Part shown: piece after piece, positions 39,326-49,884 of the stretch | How positions within the stretch are numbered: the stretch's first letter is position 1 | How the letters are laid out: each line of letters opens with the position of its first letter | Source of the DNA: an uncultured Candidatus Actinomarina sp. | GTDB taxonomy: Bacteria > Actinomycetota > Acidimicrobiia > Actinomarinales > Actinomarinaceae | Direction: 5' to 3' | Length of the DNA: 64,000 nucleotides | NCBI GenBank assembly: GCA_902610815.1 | Contig: CACLXG010000001.1 | Span: 202,775 to 266,774 of the forward strand | The notes under the pieces: model-generated | The model's database searches: none | What the model was told of the DNA's origin: nothing | The model's input: only the letters and a program-made list of their open reading frames with translations | Made by a program: the position numbers and the translations under genes

Positions 39326-41018
39326 AGATTTAGAAAATTTAAAAGACGGACAGGAAGTAGTAGAACTTACCGGATGGGTTGATAATATACGAGACCATGG
39401 TGGTTTAACTTTTGTTGATTTACGCGATTTTACAGGTTTAATTCAACTAGTTTTTGATAAAAGTGGTGACGTAAATACAAAATTGAAAAATGAATTCTAT
39501 ATATCAATTAATGGTTCATACAAAAAAAGAAACGAAGCACTAATAAATGATAAAATTCTATTCGGCGATTATGAAATAGAAGTAACAGACCTAATAATTA
39601 TTAATCAAAGTAAAACACTTCCATTTCAGATTGAAGATTCAATAGAAACTGATGAAAATATACGACTGAAATATAGGTATTTAGATTTAAGACGACAGCC
39701 TATGAAAGTTAACATCATGACACGATCGAACACGTTTAAAAGTATTAGATCCATTATGAACCAATTAAATATATTTGAAATAGATACACCAACTCTTATT
39801 AAATCAACACCAGAAGGTGCAAAGGATTTCCTAGTACCATCGCGTAAATCTCCAAGTAATTTTTATGCTCTACCACAATCGCCACAAATGTATAAACAGT
39901 TATTTATGATGTCAGGTTTCCCTAATTATTATCAAATAGCTAAATGTTACAGAGATGAAGATTCAAGAAAAGATAGGCAACCAGAGTTCACTCAATTAGA
40001 TTTAGAATTTTCTGACGCAAATCCAGAATTAGTAAAATCAAAAGTTGAAGAAATTATTAAGTTCGTATTTAGTGATGCTTATGATTGTAAAATTAAAACA
40101 CCATTTAATACCCTTACTTATGAAGAAGCAATTAATTTATATGGTACTGATAAACCAGATTTGAGAATTGAAGAACAAATATTTGACATTACAGATATTT
40201 TTTCTGAAACATCTATTAATTTCCTAAAGGATATCTTGTTAGCAGAAGGATCTATTAAAGCCTTACACACAAAAGAATTACTAGCTCGAAAACAAATAGA
40301 TGATTTAGACATTGAAATAAAGAAACTAGGTTCTAATGGATTAGGTTGGTTTAAAATTGAAGACACAACTATCAGTGGACCGTTAGCAAAATTATTAAGT
40401 GACAATGAAAAATCAAAATTACTCTCGTACGGACCAGGAACTTTATTATTTCAAGCAGGAATTATTAAAGAAGTTGCAAACTACTTAGATGTTATTAGAA
40501 GGACGGTATTTCAACCCTTAAATAATGATGTTTATTCTTTCGTTTGGATTGAAGATTTTCCATTTTTCGAGATCGATGATGGTGTATTACAACCATCTCA
40601 TCATCCTTTTACTTCACCTAAAAGCAATGAAATATTTAAAGATGATCCTACTAATGCAACGGCACTTCATTATGACCTAGTATTAAATGGTGTTGAGCTT
40701 GGCTCTGGTTCTCAAAGAATTAATAATTCTGAAATTCAAACTTTAGTTCTTGAAAAGTGGGGTTTAAGTAAAGAAGAAATATCAGAAAGATTTGGATGGT
40801 TTATAGAGGCTCTATCATACGGAACACCTGTCCATGCTGGCTTCGCTATAGGTATAGATAGACTTATCGCTGAAGTATTAAATCAACCATCTATAAGGGA
40901 CGTTATACCATTTCCTAAAACACAATCAGGGTTAGATCCTCTTACAAACGCTCCAGCTAATATTGAAGAAGAAGTTCTTGAAGAATATAATCTTAAATAT
41001 ATAAATAAAGATGAATAG
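39315..41018 (+). CDS. aspS: Aspartyl-tRNA synthetase
   Basis: 'LRYRYLDLRR'-like motif, 'SPQMYKQLFMMSGFPNYYQIAKCYRDED', 'FAIGIDRL'. Confidence 0.96.
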   Translation: MNIKDLENLKDGQEVVELTGWVDNIRDHGGLTFVDLRDFTGLIQLVFDKSGDVNTKLKNEFYISINGSYKKRNEALINDKILFGDYEIEVTDLIIINQSKTLPFQIEDSIETDENIRLKYRYLDLRRQPMKVNIMTRSNTFKSIRSIMNQLNIFEIDTPTLIKSTPEGAKDFLVPSRKSPSNFYALPQSPQMYKQLFMMSGFPNYYQIAKCYRDEDSRKDRQPEFTQLDLEFSDANPELVKSKVEEIIKFVFSDAYDCKIKTPFNTLTYEEAINLYGTDKPDLRIEEQIFDITDIFSETSINFLKDILLAEGSIKALHTKELLARKQIDDLDIEIKKLGSNGLGWFKIEDTTISGPLAKLLSDNEKSKLLSYGPGTLLFQAGIIKEVANYLDVIRRTVFQPLNNDVYSFVWIEDFPFFEIDDGVLQPSHHPFTSPKSNEIFKDDPTNATALHYDLVLNGVELGSGSQRINNSEIQTLVLEKWGLSKEEISERFGWFIEALSYGTPVHAGFAIGIDRLIAEVLNQPSIRDVIPFPKTQSGLDPLTNAPANIEEEVLEEYNLKYINKDE

Positions 41019-43533
41019 TAACAAAATACGAGAAAGCTTTTTAAGTTTTTTTGAATCAAAAGGGCACAACATAATTCCTTCCTTTTCACTGATTCCTCAT
41101 GATAATTCACTTTTATTTACGGCTGCAGGAATGGTTCCTTTAAAAGATTACTTTTTGGGTAATAAAAAAACAGACACTCCAAATATGGTCTCTTCTCAAA
41201 AATGTATAAGAACTATTGATATAGACATCATAGGAGAGACTGATAGGCATTTATCTTTTTTTGAAATGTTAGGGAACTTTAGTGTAGGTGAATATTTTAA
41301 GGAAGATGCAATTAAATATTCTTATGAATACATAACAGAAGTTCTTAAAGTAGATAAAGACAAATTGTGGTTCACTGTCTATAAAGATGACGATGAAGCA
41401 TATAATATCTGGAAAAATGTCATTGGTGTACCAGAAAAACGTATCCAAAGAGGAAATGAGGATAATTTCTGGCATATGAATATACCTGGACCTTGTGGTC
41501 CTTGTTCAGAAATATTCATTGATAGAGGTTCAAAATATGGTGAAGATGGAGGCCCTATTGGTGGTGGTGAAGATAGATTCATTGAAATTTGGAATTTGGT
41601 ATTTATGGAATCTATTCAAGACCAACCATTTCAAGTTATTGATGAACTACCCAAAAAAAATATAGATACCGGTATGGGACTTGAAAGAATTGCAATGATA
41701 ATGCAAGACAAAGATAATTTATTTGATACCGATCTATTCAAACCATTACATGATGCACTATTAACAAAAATAACTGTAAACGATAATAAATATGAAAAAA
41801 TAATTATTGATCATATTAAATCTTCAACGTTCATGATCTCTGATGGTGTAGTACCAACTAACGAAGGAAGGGGTTATGTACTAAGACGATTAATAAGAAG
41901 AGCTATTAGAGCTTACAATCAATTAAATGCATCAAATACAAGCCTAACTTTCTTAATAGAAATAGTGATTGATATGTATTCGTCTTCATATCCAGAACTT
42001 CAAGACAATAAAGATAAAATCTTAAAGCTATTCATAAAAGAAGAGGAGATATTTCAAAAAACACTAAATAAGGGATTACAGGAAATTAATAATCTAATAT
42101 CTTCCAATAAATCAATATCTCCTAAAGATGCCTTTTATTTATTTGAAACTTTTGGATTTCCTTACGAGCTTACTAAAGAAATATCTACAGAAAATAATAT
42201 TGATATTAATGACGAAGACTTTTATAAGTTATATGATGAGCACAAGGAAAAATCTAAAGCTGATAAATCATTAGGAAATGAAAATATGGATATAGAAGTT
42301 GAGTTGAATAAATTTGTTGGTTATGAAAATACAGAAACTAAATCCAAAATATATCAAGTTGAAACTTATAAGGATAAATTTATAATCTTTACCGAAGAAA
42401 ACCCATTTTATTACGAGGCTGGAGGACAAATATCAGACAAAGGTGTAATAACATTAGATGATAATTCCATTGAAGTAATAGATGTATTTCAAGCGAGCAA
42501 TGGTGCAACTGGTCTAATCGTTGATTCTGATATATTCAAAGTGGATCATGAAGTAGATTTATCCGTTAACAAAAGTTTTAGATCTGGTGTTTCAAAAAGT
42601 CATACAGGCGCACATATAGTCCATACAGCATTGCGTAATATTCTTGGTGACCACGTTGCCCAGGCTGGGTCGAATGTCACACCAGGTAAATTTAGATTTG
42701 ATTTCAGCCACACAGAAAAAGTTTCTCAAGAAGAGTTAGATGAAATATTTGCTTTATCAAATAGTGCAGTATTTGAAGACTATGAAATTAATACAAATAT
42801 TATGAATATTGATGAAGCTAAAAATGAAGGTGCGTTAGCTTTTTTTGGTGACAAATACGAGGATGATGTGCGAGTTGTAAATATTGGTGATTTTTCAAAA
42901 GAATTATGTGGTGGAACACATGTTCATAATTCACATGATGTTGGTCTTATTGTACTGTTACAGGAATCTTCTATTGGATCAAATCTTAGAAGGGTAGAGA
43001 TGCTTTCAGGTAAACTAGCTTACGAATTTTTATCTAATGCATACAAGTCATATAAATCAGTATCGAATATTTTAAAGGTAAGTGTTAACGATGTTCAAAA
43101 TAAACTTCAATCACAATTAGAAACTCTAGAAACTTATGAAGAAAAATTTAAAAACGTTAGAGAACAAGAAATATCAAATCTTGTGAGTAATATTGATGAA
43201 CACGTAGAAGAAATAAATAATTATAAAGTTTATATTAAAGAACTTTCTCTTGATAGCGCAAATGAACTTCGTAATTTAGCACTACAAATAATCAATGAAT
43301 CTAGTGTTGATATAACTTTAATATATGCATCTATCAATGGAAAAAATTCTATAGTAGGAGCAACAAAAAATAATGTATCATTAAATATCTCAACTTTAGT
43401 TACAGAAGTATCAAAATTATACGGCGGTGGAGCATCCAAAGATCCTAATCTATCAATAGGTGGAGGTCCCAATAATTATAAAACAGCTGATGCATTGAAA
43501 TTAGCTAAAGAGCTAATTCTTAAACACAAATAA
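41011..43533 (+). CDS. alaS: Alanyl-tRNA synthetase
   Basis: 'IRESFLSFFESKGH', 'LLFTAAGMVPLKDYFLG', 'SHTGAHIVHTALR', 'ELCGGTHV'. Confidence 0.97.
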   Translation: MNSNKIRESFLSFFESKGHNIIPSFSLIPHDNSLLFTAAGMVPLKDYFLGNKKTDTPNMVSSQKCIRTIDIDIIGETDRHLSFFEMLGNFSVGEYFKEDAIKYSYEYITEVLKVDKDKLWFTVYKDDDEAYNIWKNVIGVPEKRIQRGNEDNFWHMNIPGPCGPCSEIFIDRGSKYGEDGGPIGGGEDRFIEIWNLVFMESIQDQPFQVIDELPKKNIDTGMGLERIAMIMQDKDNLFDTDLFKPLHDALLTKITVNDNKYEKIIIDHIKSSTFMISDGVVPTNEGRGYVLRRLIRRAIRAYNQLNASNTSLTFLIEIVIDMYSSSYPELQDNKDKILKLFIKEEEIFQKTLNKGLQEINNLISSNKSISPKDAFYLFETFGFPYELTKEISTENNIDINDEDFYKLYDEHKEKSKADKSLGNENMDIEVELNKFVGYENTETKSKIYQVETYKDKFIIFTEENPFYYEAGGQISDKGVITLDDNSIEVIDVFQASNGATGLIVDSDIFKVDHEVDLSVNKSFRSGVSKSHTGAHIVHTALRNILGDHVAQAGSNVTPGKFRFDFSHTEKVSQEELDEIFALSNSAVFEDYEINTNIMNIDEAKNEGALAFFGDKYEDDVRVVNIGDFSKELCGGTHVHNSHDVGLIVLLQESSIGSNLRRVEMLSGKLAYEFLSNAYKSYKSVSNILKVSVNDVQNKLQSQLETLETYEEKFKNVREQEISNLVSNIDEHVEEINNYKVYIKELSLDSANELRNLALQIINESSVDITLIYASINGKNSIVGATKNNVSLNISTLVTEVSKLYGGGASKDPNLSIGGGPNNYKTADALKLAKELILKHK

Positions 43534-43535
43534 TT

Positions 43536-43913
43536 TTGATCAATATTTTATCAATCGATTTCGGCGAAAGGTATCTTGGTATTGCTGTAAGAACTGAAAA
43601 AACTAGGATACCAATACCTATAAATGTTGTTGATTCAAAAAATGATGAGCCAATATCTCTCGTGAAGAAGTATGTTAATGAGTATCAAATTCAATTAATT
43701 GTTATAGGATATCCTATAGGTTTAAATAATTCTGAAAATCGTATGACAAACTTAGTTGATCAGTTTATTAACCAGTTAGATACATTAAATTTAGATGTTC
43801 ATAAAATAGACGAAAGATTATCTTCCAAACTTTTTAATAACAATAAAAGTGACAGAATTGATGATCTTTCAGCATTGGAAATATTGGAAAGCTATTTGTC
43901 TCAAAATGAATAA
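43536..43913 (+). CDS. ruvX: Putative pre-16S rRNA nuclease RuvX/YqgF
   Basis: 'LSIDFGERYLGIAV', 'VIGYPIGLN', 'IDERLSS'; TTG start. Confidence 0.9.
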   Translation: MINILSIDFGERYLGIAVRTEKTRIPIPINVVDSKNDEPISLVKKYVNEYQIQLIVIGYPIGLNNSENRMTNLVDQFINQLDTLNLDVHKIDERLSSKLFNNNKSDRIDDLSALEILESYLSQNE

Positions 43914-44976
43914 TTTTTATTTAAATAATCGTGTATTCATTCAATTATTTGTCACCTTGCTTTCAATATATGCTGTCTATAACATTGTTACAAGTTCTGC
44001 TGATTCTATTGAAAGCAATCAAAACAACACTGATCTCTCAGAAACAAATTTAGAGATTGTTACTGTAAATATACCTCAAGGAGCTGCAGCTGCTGAAATT
44101 TCGAGCATTTTGGATGCAACTGGAGTTATTTCATCAAAACTAGCTTTTGAATTGTATCTAAGAAATGAAAATTTAACTGATAAACTAAGAGCCGGCACTT
44201 ACGAACTACCTAACAATCTATCTTTTGAAGATTTAACAGCATTATTGTTAAAAGGTCCTCCTTTAAAAACATACACAATAACCATCCCAGAAGGTTTATG
44301 GATTTCTGAAACTTTAGAAACATTATCAGCACAAACAGGTTACGAAGTTATTCAACTTGAAAATTCATTAACTTCTGGTCAGGTTGTAAGTAAGCATTTA
44401 ACAAATCAACAATCTCAAGTATTACAAAATTGGGAAGGATTACTTTTTCCAAACACTTATCAAATTGATATAGAAGCTAATGGAGAAGATATTCTTCAAA
44501 TTTTAGTAGATGAACTTGAGGCTAGGTACGATTCACTATTATCAACAAATTCTTTGCCTGAATGGATTAATAATCCAAATGAATTTTTTACGATTGCAAG
44601 CCTTATAGAAGCTGAAGCAAAATTAGAAGAAGATAGGTCATTAGTTTCATCTGTTATAAAAAACAGACTTGAAGAAGATATGTTATTACAAATTGACGCT
44701 GCAGTTCTTTATGCGCTGCAAAAAAGGAAATCGCAAGTTTTGCTGATAGATTTGCAAGTTGATAGTCCTTACAACATTTATAAATATACAGGCTTACCAC
44801 CAACACCAATATCTGGGTTTGGTGAAAGAGCTATGACAGCAATTTTCAACACACCTGAAAATGATTTTATATACTATCTATTAACAGATATAAATGGAAA
44901 AATGACTTTTACAAGCAATTATGAAGAATTCATAAACTTAAAAAATAAAGCAAAAGAAGAAGGAGTAATTCCATAA
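43906..44976 (+). CDS. mltG: Endolytic transglycosylase MltG
   Basis: 'LRAGTYELPNNLSFEDL', 'ASLIEAEAKLEEDRSLVSSVIKNRL', 'YNIYKYTGLPPTPIS'. ATG 43906 (MNNFYLNN) preferred over 43849. Confidence 0.92.
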   Translation: MNNFYLNNRVFIQLFVTLLSIYAVYNIVTSSADSIESNQNNTDLSETNLEIVTVNIPQGAAAAEISSILDATGVISSKLAFELYLRNENLTDKLRAGTYELPNNLSFEDLTALLLKGPPLKTYTITIPEGLWISETLETLSAQTGYEVIQLENSLTSGQVVSKHLTNQQSQVLQNWEGLLFPNTYQIDIEANGEDILQILVDELEARYDSLLSTNSLPEWINNPNEFFTIASLIEAEAKLEEDRSLVSSVIKNRLEEDMLLQIDAAVLYALQKRKSQVLLIDLQVDSPYNIYKYTGLPPTPISGFGERAMTAIFNTPENDFIYYLLTDINGKMTFTSNYEEFINLKNKAKEEGVIP

Positions 44977-45533
44977 TGGTATCAACAAATGATATGAGAC
45001 CTGGTCAATCAATTATTGTTGATAATATCTTGTATCAAATACTTGAATATCAACATGTAAAACCTGGTAAAGGCAAAGCATTTGTTAAAACAAAACTTAA
45101 AAATCTATCAAATGGTGGAAACATAGAAAAGACTTTCAGAGCAGATGAAGATGTACAGCAAGCATTTATAGATAAACAATCATTTCAATTCCTCTACAGC
45201 GACTCAGATGAATATTATTTTATGAATATTGAATCATTTGATCAAATTTCAATAGACATATCTGTACTCGATGGAGAAGAGATTCTCTTAAAACCAAATG
45301 AAGAAGTAACTATCGCAATGCATGAAAATAATCCAATAGATATTATTCTTCCAACAACAGTAACATTACAAGTTACAAAATCTGAACCTGCAGTAAAAGG
45401 AGATTCTGTCAACTCATCTACAAAAGAAGTAACGTGTGAAACTGGATTTACATTGCAGGTACCTATGTTCATTGAAGAAAATGAATATATAAAAATTGAT
45501 ACTAAAACTCAAACTTATATAACTCGAGCATGA
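44976..45533 (+). CDS. efp: Elongation factor P
   Basis: 'MRPGQSIIVDNILYQILEYQHVKPGKGKAFVKTKLKNL', 'GDSVNSSTKEVTCETGFTLQVPMFI'. Confidence 0.97.
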   Translation: MVSTNDMRPGQSIIVDNILYQILEYQHVKPGKGKAFVKTKLKNLSNGGNIEKTFRADEDVQQAFIDKQSFQFLYSDSDEYYFMNIESFDQISIDISVLDGEEILLKPNEEVTIAMHENNPIDIILPTTVTLQVTKSEPAVKGDSVNSSTKEVTCETGFTLQVPMFIEENEYIKIDTKTQTYITRA

Positions 45534-45910
45534 AAAATGATTTTAGACATTTTTGTCTCGTTTCATTATTTTCTATAGATAACATTGCTACTGTAAAATT
45601 AATTGACAATGACTTATCTGATAATCAAGTTTTGAGAGCAGAACAATTATTAAAAAACACAAAAGATAATATAGATACAATCTTAAATCTCTTAGAAGAA
45701 AATTCTCTTAATTGGAGTGTTGAAAGGATTGGTAAAGCCGAAAAGACATCACTTATTCTGGGTATATCTGAATTAATGTTAAATCTGACACCTTTAAAAG
45801 TAATAGTTGCTGAATGGACTAAATTAACAGATAAACATGCTTCATCGGACGGTGCAAAGTTTGTTAATGCTATCCTTGATAATATAAGCAAAAATCATGA
45901 ATTTACATAA
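45530..45910 (+). CDS. nusB: Transcription antitermination protein NusB
   Basis: C-terminal 'EWTKLTDKHASSDGAKFVNAILDNI' and position between efp and the mIHF-like gene. Confidence 0.88.
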   Translation: MKNDFRHFCLVSLFSIDNIATVKLIDNDLSDNQVLRAEQLLKNTKDNIDTILNLLEENSLNWSVERIGKAEKTSLILGISELMLNLTPLKVIVAEWTKLTDKHASSDGAKFVNAILDNISKNHEFT

Positions 45911-46175
45911 AGAAATACAAGATATTAAATTAAAAAGAGATCACTTTTTAAAGTCGTTCTCACCAAATGAAATATCAACAAATGATATTGTTACTGCTTC
46001 TAAAGATATTAATTTACAATCAATTAGAGTTCACAAATACCTTACAAGTACTGGTGAAATGGGTAAGGTCGCTACAGCTAAATTTCTAGATTCAATAGAT
46101 TTAAATGAAAATACTAAATTAATTGAATTAAACAACATACAAATAGACGCCATTATCGAATATGTTAAGAAATAA
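45897..46175 (+). CDS. mihF: Actinobacterial integration host factor (mIHF-like)
   Basis: 'IRVHKYLTSTGEMGKVATAKFLDSI' aligns with mIHF 'MKVSALLEALPKVGKVKAQEIM'; directly upstream of gmk. Confidence 0.8.
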   Translation: MNLHKEIQDIKLKRDHFLKSFSPNEISTNDIVTASKDINLQSIRVHKYLTSTGEMGKVATAKFLDSIDLNENTKLIELNNIQIDAIIEYVKK

Positions 46176-46709
46176 ATGATATATATAATTACAGGTCCTT
46201 CAGGTGTTGGAAAAAATACAATAATTAATCAGTTATCTAATCATTTAGACTTTTACTTTTCAGTTTCACACACTACAAGACCACGTAGAGAAAACGAAGT
46301 TAATGGTAAAGATTATTATTTTATTACAGAGGACGAGTTCGAAAATTTAATTAAAAGTGATCAAATGATTGAATACGAGCAATACGGTGATTTTTATTAT
46401 GGAACCAGTAAGGAAGAGCTCTCAAAGGATGCCTCAATAATAATTTTAGATCTTGAAGTGAACGGAGCTACGAAACTGTTGGAGGAGAATAATAATTTTA
46501 AAGGAATTTTTATTGATATAGACGATTATGAACTTATAAATAGACTTAAAAATAGAGGCCATGATGCAGATTTTATTAAAAAACGTATGAAATTAGCTAA
46601 TTTACAACGAGAAAAAAAAGAGTTGTACCAATACAACGTCGACAATGAGGATATAAAAACTTCCGTTAATCAGATACTTGATATAATATATGAATTGGAG
46701 GAATCATGA
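46176..46709 (+). CDS. gmk: Guanylate kinase
   Basis: 'ITGPSGVGKNTII', 'SVSHTTRPRRENEVNGKDYYF'. Confidence 0.96.
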   Translation: MIYIITGPSGVGKNTIINQLSNHLDFYFSVSHTTRPRRENEVNGKDYYFITEDEFENLIKSDQMIEYEQYGDFYYGTSKEELSKDASIIILDLEVNGATKLLEENNNFKGIFIDIDDYELINRLKNRGHDADFIKKRMKLANLQREKKELYQYNVDNEDIKTSVNQILDIIYELEES

Positions 46710-46933
46710 TAAAACCACCTATTGAAGAATTACTAAAAGAAACACCTGGTAGATTTGCATTAGTTATAACTGCTGCACGTAGAGCAAGAAATATTAACTC
46801 ATACTTTAATCAACTTGGCGAAGGTATTGGTGCATATACACCACCTCAAGTACAAAGTTTAAGTAGAAAACCTCTAACTGTTGCATTTGAAGAAATTGCA
46901 GCAGGAAAGGTCGAAGTTTCAGACCAAGATTAA
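46706..46933 (+). CDS. rpoZ: RNA polymerase omega subunit
   Basis: 'PIEELLKETPGRFALVITAARRARNINSYF'; context gmk-rpoZ-coaBC. Confidence 0.93.
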   Translation: MIKPPIEELLKETPGRFALVITAARRARNINSYFNQLGEGIGAYTPPQVQSLSRKPLTVAFEEIAAGKVEVSDQD

Positions 46934-48045
46934 TGAAAAAGAAAATACTACTTGGATTATCAGGTAGTGTTGCATGCTCTAAAGCTGAACTGTTTGTAAT
47001 TAAGAACTCTGAAAAATTTGAGTTTAAATTGCTATCTACTCATAATGGATTAAATTATCTATCTAAAGAGTTCATTAAATCAAATAATATTTACTCAGAT
47101 TGGAGTGAATTATCAGGTTCGCCACATATCGAATTAGCTAGATGGGCTGATGAATTTATTATTTATCCTGCATCAGCAAATTTAATATCAAAAATTTCAT
47201 CTGGAATTGCAGATGATTTACTGACGTCAACAATATTAATGTTTTCTAAACCTATATATATATGCCCAGCAATGCATGAGGAGATGTATATGAATTCCCA
47301 AATTCAATCTAATGTTTTAAATTTATCAAAAAATCATTATATTGTTGGCCCAAGATACGGAAACTTAGATATTGGCGACAAGGGTTTAGGCAGACTTATA
47401 GAGCCGGATGAATTATTGGGAGTACTAAATAAACAAAAAGGTAAAATCATAGTTACTTCAGGACCCACGTATGAAGAAATTGACGATGTAAAAGTTGTAA
47501 CGAACAAATCATCAGGAAAACAAGGAAGAGCATTAGCAATAGAACTAAGTGCAAGAGGTTATGAAATAATTTATATACATTCTGCTTCTATTGATCATTT
47601 ACCTGGATTAGATAATGTATCATTTCATAGTTCTAATGATTTAAAAAATAAAATTTTAGAAAATATTAATAACACTGATGCAATATTTATGACTGCTGCT
47701 GTATCTGATTTTACTGTAAAAAAATCATCCGGAAAAATTAGTAGAAGCAACGGTAATATTACACTTGAATTGATACCTAACGAAGACATCATTGCTACTA
47801 TCAAATCCTCATATCCAGAAATAAAATGTATTGCATTTTCAGCACAAGTGGATGACGAATTAAATTTCAATAAAATTAATACAAAGAAAGTAGATTATTT
47901 AGTAATCAACAATATACTAAAAAATAATTTTGGAAGTGACGCTAACAAAGTGTCGATAATCGATCATCAACATCTTATATTTGAATCTGAAGAATTAGAT
48001 AAAAATGAAATATCTAGAGATATCCTCAATGCATTAGAGTATTGA
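46933..48045 (+). CDS. coaBC: Bifunctional phosphopantothenoylcysteine decarboxylase/phosphopantothenate--cysteine ligase
   Basis: 'LLGLSGSVACSKA', 'CPAMHEEMYMN', 'TSGPTYEEIDDVKVVTNKSSGKQGRALA'. Confidence 0.95.
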   Translation: MKKKILLGLSGSVACSKAELFVIKNSEKFEFKLLSTHNGLNYLSKEFIKSNNIYSDWSELSGSPHIELARWADEFIIYPASANLISKISSGIADDLLTSTILMFSKPIYICPAMHEEMYMNSQIQSNVLNLSKNHYIVGPRYGNLDIGDKGLGRLIEPDELLGVLNKQKGKIIVTSGPTYEEIDDVKVVTNKSSGKQGRALAIELSARGYEIIYIHSASIDHLPGLDNVSFHSSNDLKNKILENINNTDAIFMTAAVSDFTVKKSSGKISRSNGNITLELIPNEDIIATIKSSYPEIKCIAFSAQVDDELNFNKINTKKVDYLVINNILKNNFGSDANKVSIIDHQHLIFESEELDKNEISRDILNALEY

Positions 48046-48046
48046 A

Positions 48047-49390
48047 ATGTATGTTGATGTAGAGTTAATTTCGAATAATACCTATCAAAATAGTACATTT
48101 ACATATCAAGTCCCAAATAAGATAAAAGATAAAATTAATGTTGGATCTATTGTTATTGTGCCATTTAGAAATAAAGATTACAAAGCAATAATTGTGTCCA
48201 CTTCCAACGAATCATTAATCGAAAATCCAAAACCAATAAAAAAATATTTAAACGTCACTCTAAATAGAAATCAAATTAAGTATCTTCAACAATTAGCAAT
48301 ATCATATCGATTGAATACAGGTATTTTGTTATATAATTTTATTGATATCTCTACTTTAAAGAAGCAAAAAGTTTTAACTAAACAACAGATAAAAAATATT
48401 GCAATAAATGACTTCAATGATTTTGATAACAAACAACACAATGTGTTCTTTGTTCCTTCTTTAAAAATTGGTAAAGAACTTTACAATTATTTATCTGATT
48501 ACTTAGATATTGATTTTTATCAACGATATGGTGGAAAGGAAGAAATTGATCTATTAAAGAATAATAAATTAAAGAATGTTATTTTACTAAATACAAACTT
48601 TGATAAATTAATTATTGATAACAAAACGAACTATTACTTTTATGACTCAAACAACGCTGCATGGAAATTACCAAAACTAAACAATTTTAACGTTGTAGAA
48701 GCAGCGTATATAAAAAATAAAATTTTCGGAGGTAATTTTAGTTTTATAAATTACTTTCCAAATTTAGAGTTTCATAATGAAAAAGTAGAGATAAATAACA
48801 ATTTCTCATATGAAATTGAATACTTCTATGGGAATAACATTCAAGATTGTATTGATTTATACACAATTAAAAATAAAGGAGAGCAAAAACATTTCTATTC
48901 CAACAACAAACTACCAGGTGTTCAACAATTAACTTTTGCTGAAAAATTAACAGAAAAAGAAGTGGAAGGGATTCTTATAGTTAATCCAACATTACTAACT
49001 AACAATATATTAAATTCATATAAGGTAATTTATTTACTGTCTCTTTTAAATTACGCTCAACAAAATAATATCAATATTGTAGTATTCTCTACATCTGAAA
49101 TCGACGTTAATAAAGTACTCAACAGTAAAAGTATGACTAAATGGATTATAAAAGAACAAGATACAAGATTAAAATTTGGACCAAGTTTGTTAAACAAAGT
49201 ATTTACCTTCAACACATCAAAAAAGATTAGCGTTGATAATAATGAATATATTCGTGGCCCTATTGAATTAAACGATGACTTTTTATATGAAATCAACATA
49301 GATTTAAATAAAAGTTATGATTATTTAAAAATTATGAAAATGTTTAAAAATCTTAAAGATTACGAAATAATTAGAGCAAGGTTTATTTAA
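48047..49390 (+). CDS. priA: Degenerate PriA-like primosomal protein N' (no helicase motifs)
   Basis: N-term 'VDVELI...FTYQVPNKIKDKINVGSIVIVPFRNKDYKAIIV' resembles the PriA 3'BD; coaBC-...-def-fmt position; no GxxGxGKT and only one Cys. Confidence 0.65.
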   Translation: MYVDVELISNNTYQNSTFTYQVPNKIKDKINVGSIVIVPFRNKDYKAIIVSTSNESLIENPKPIKKYLNVTLNRNQIKYLQQLAISYRLNTGILLYNFIDISTLKKQKVLTKQQIKNIAINDFNDFDNKQHNVFFVPSLKIGKELYNYLSDYLDIDFYQRYGGKEEIDLLKNNKLKNVILLNTNFDKLIIDNKTNYYFYDSNNAAWKLPKLNNFNVVEAAYIKNKIFGGNFSFINYFPNLEFHNEKVEINNNFSYEIEYFYGNNIQDCIDLYTIKNKGEQKHFYSNNKLPGVQQLTFAEKLTEKEVEGILIVNPTLLTNNILNSYKVIYLLSLLNYAQQNNINIVVFSTSEIDVNKVLNSKSMTKWIIKEQDTRLKFGPSLLNKVFTFNTSKKISVDNNEYIRGPIELNDDFLYEINIDLNKSYDYLKIMKMFKNLKDYEIIRARFI

Positions 49391-49884
49391 TGTCTGAGAT
49401 AGTGGTATTTGGACACCCATCATTAACAACAAAATCTGTAAATGTTGAAAGTATTGATGACTACATTATTTCGCTAACAAAAAAAATGATTCAGATAATG
49501 TATGACGCACCAGGCGTAGGTTTAGCAGCCCCACAAATAGGGATTAATAAAAATATATTTGTATTTGATGCTGGTGATGGTCCTAAAGTAGCAATCAATC
49601 CAAAACTTGAAGATTTACAGGGGAGTGTTGTCTTTATGGAAGGTTGTTTATCTTTACCAGGTTATTACTGGGATATTGAAAGATATGAATATGCGAAACT
49701 GACATGTTTAAATCAAAATGGTGAAGAAGTAACTTATGAAGGTGAAGATTTACTGGGTAGAGTACTGCAGCATGAATATGATCATCTACAAGGCCAATTA
49801 TTGCTAAAACAACTAAAAAGAAAAGTAAGAAAAGAAGCATTAAAAGAAATCTCTATAAAAGGTTTTCCAGGTGACAAAATATAA
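49390..49884 (+). CDS. def: Peptide deformylase
   Basis: 'GVGLAAPQIG', 'EGCLSLPG', 'QHEYDHLQG'. Confidence 0.97.
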   Translation: MSEIVVFGHPSLTTKSVNVESIDDYIISLTKKMIQIMYDAPGVGLAAPQIGINKNIFVFDAGDGPKVAINPKLEDLQGSVVFMEGCLSLPGYYWDIERYEYAKLTCLNQNGEEVTYEGEDLLGRVLQHEYDHLQGQLLLKQLKRKVRKEALKEISIKGFPGDKI

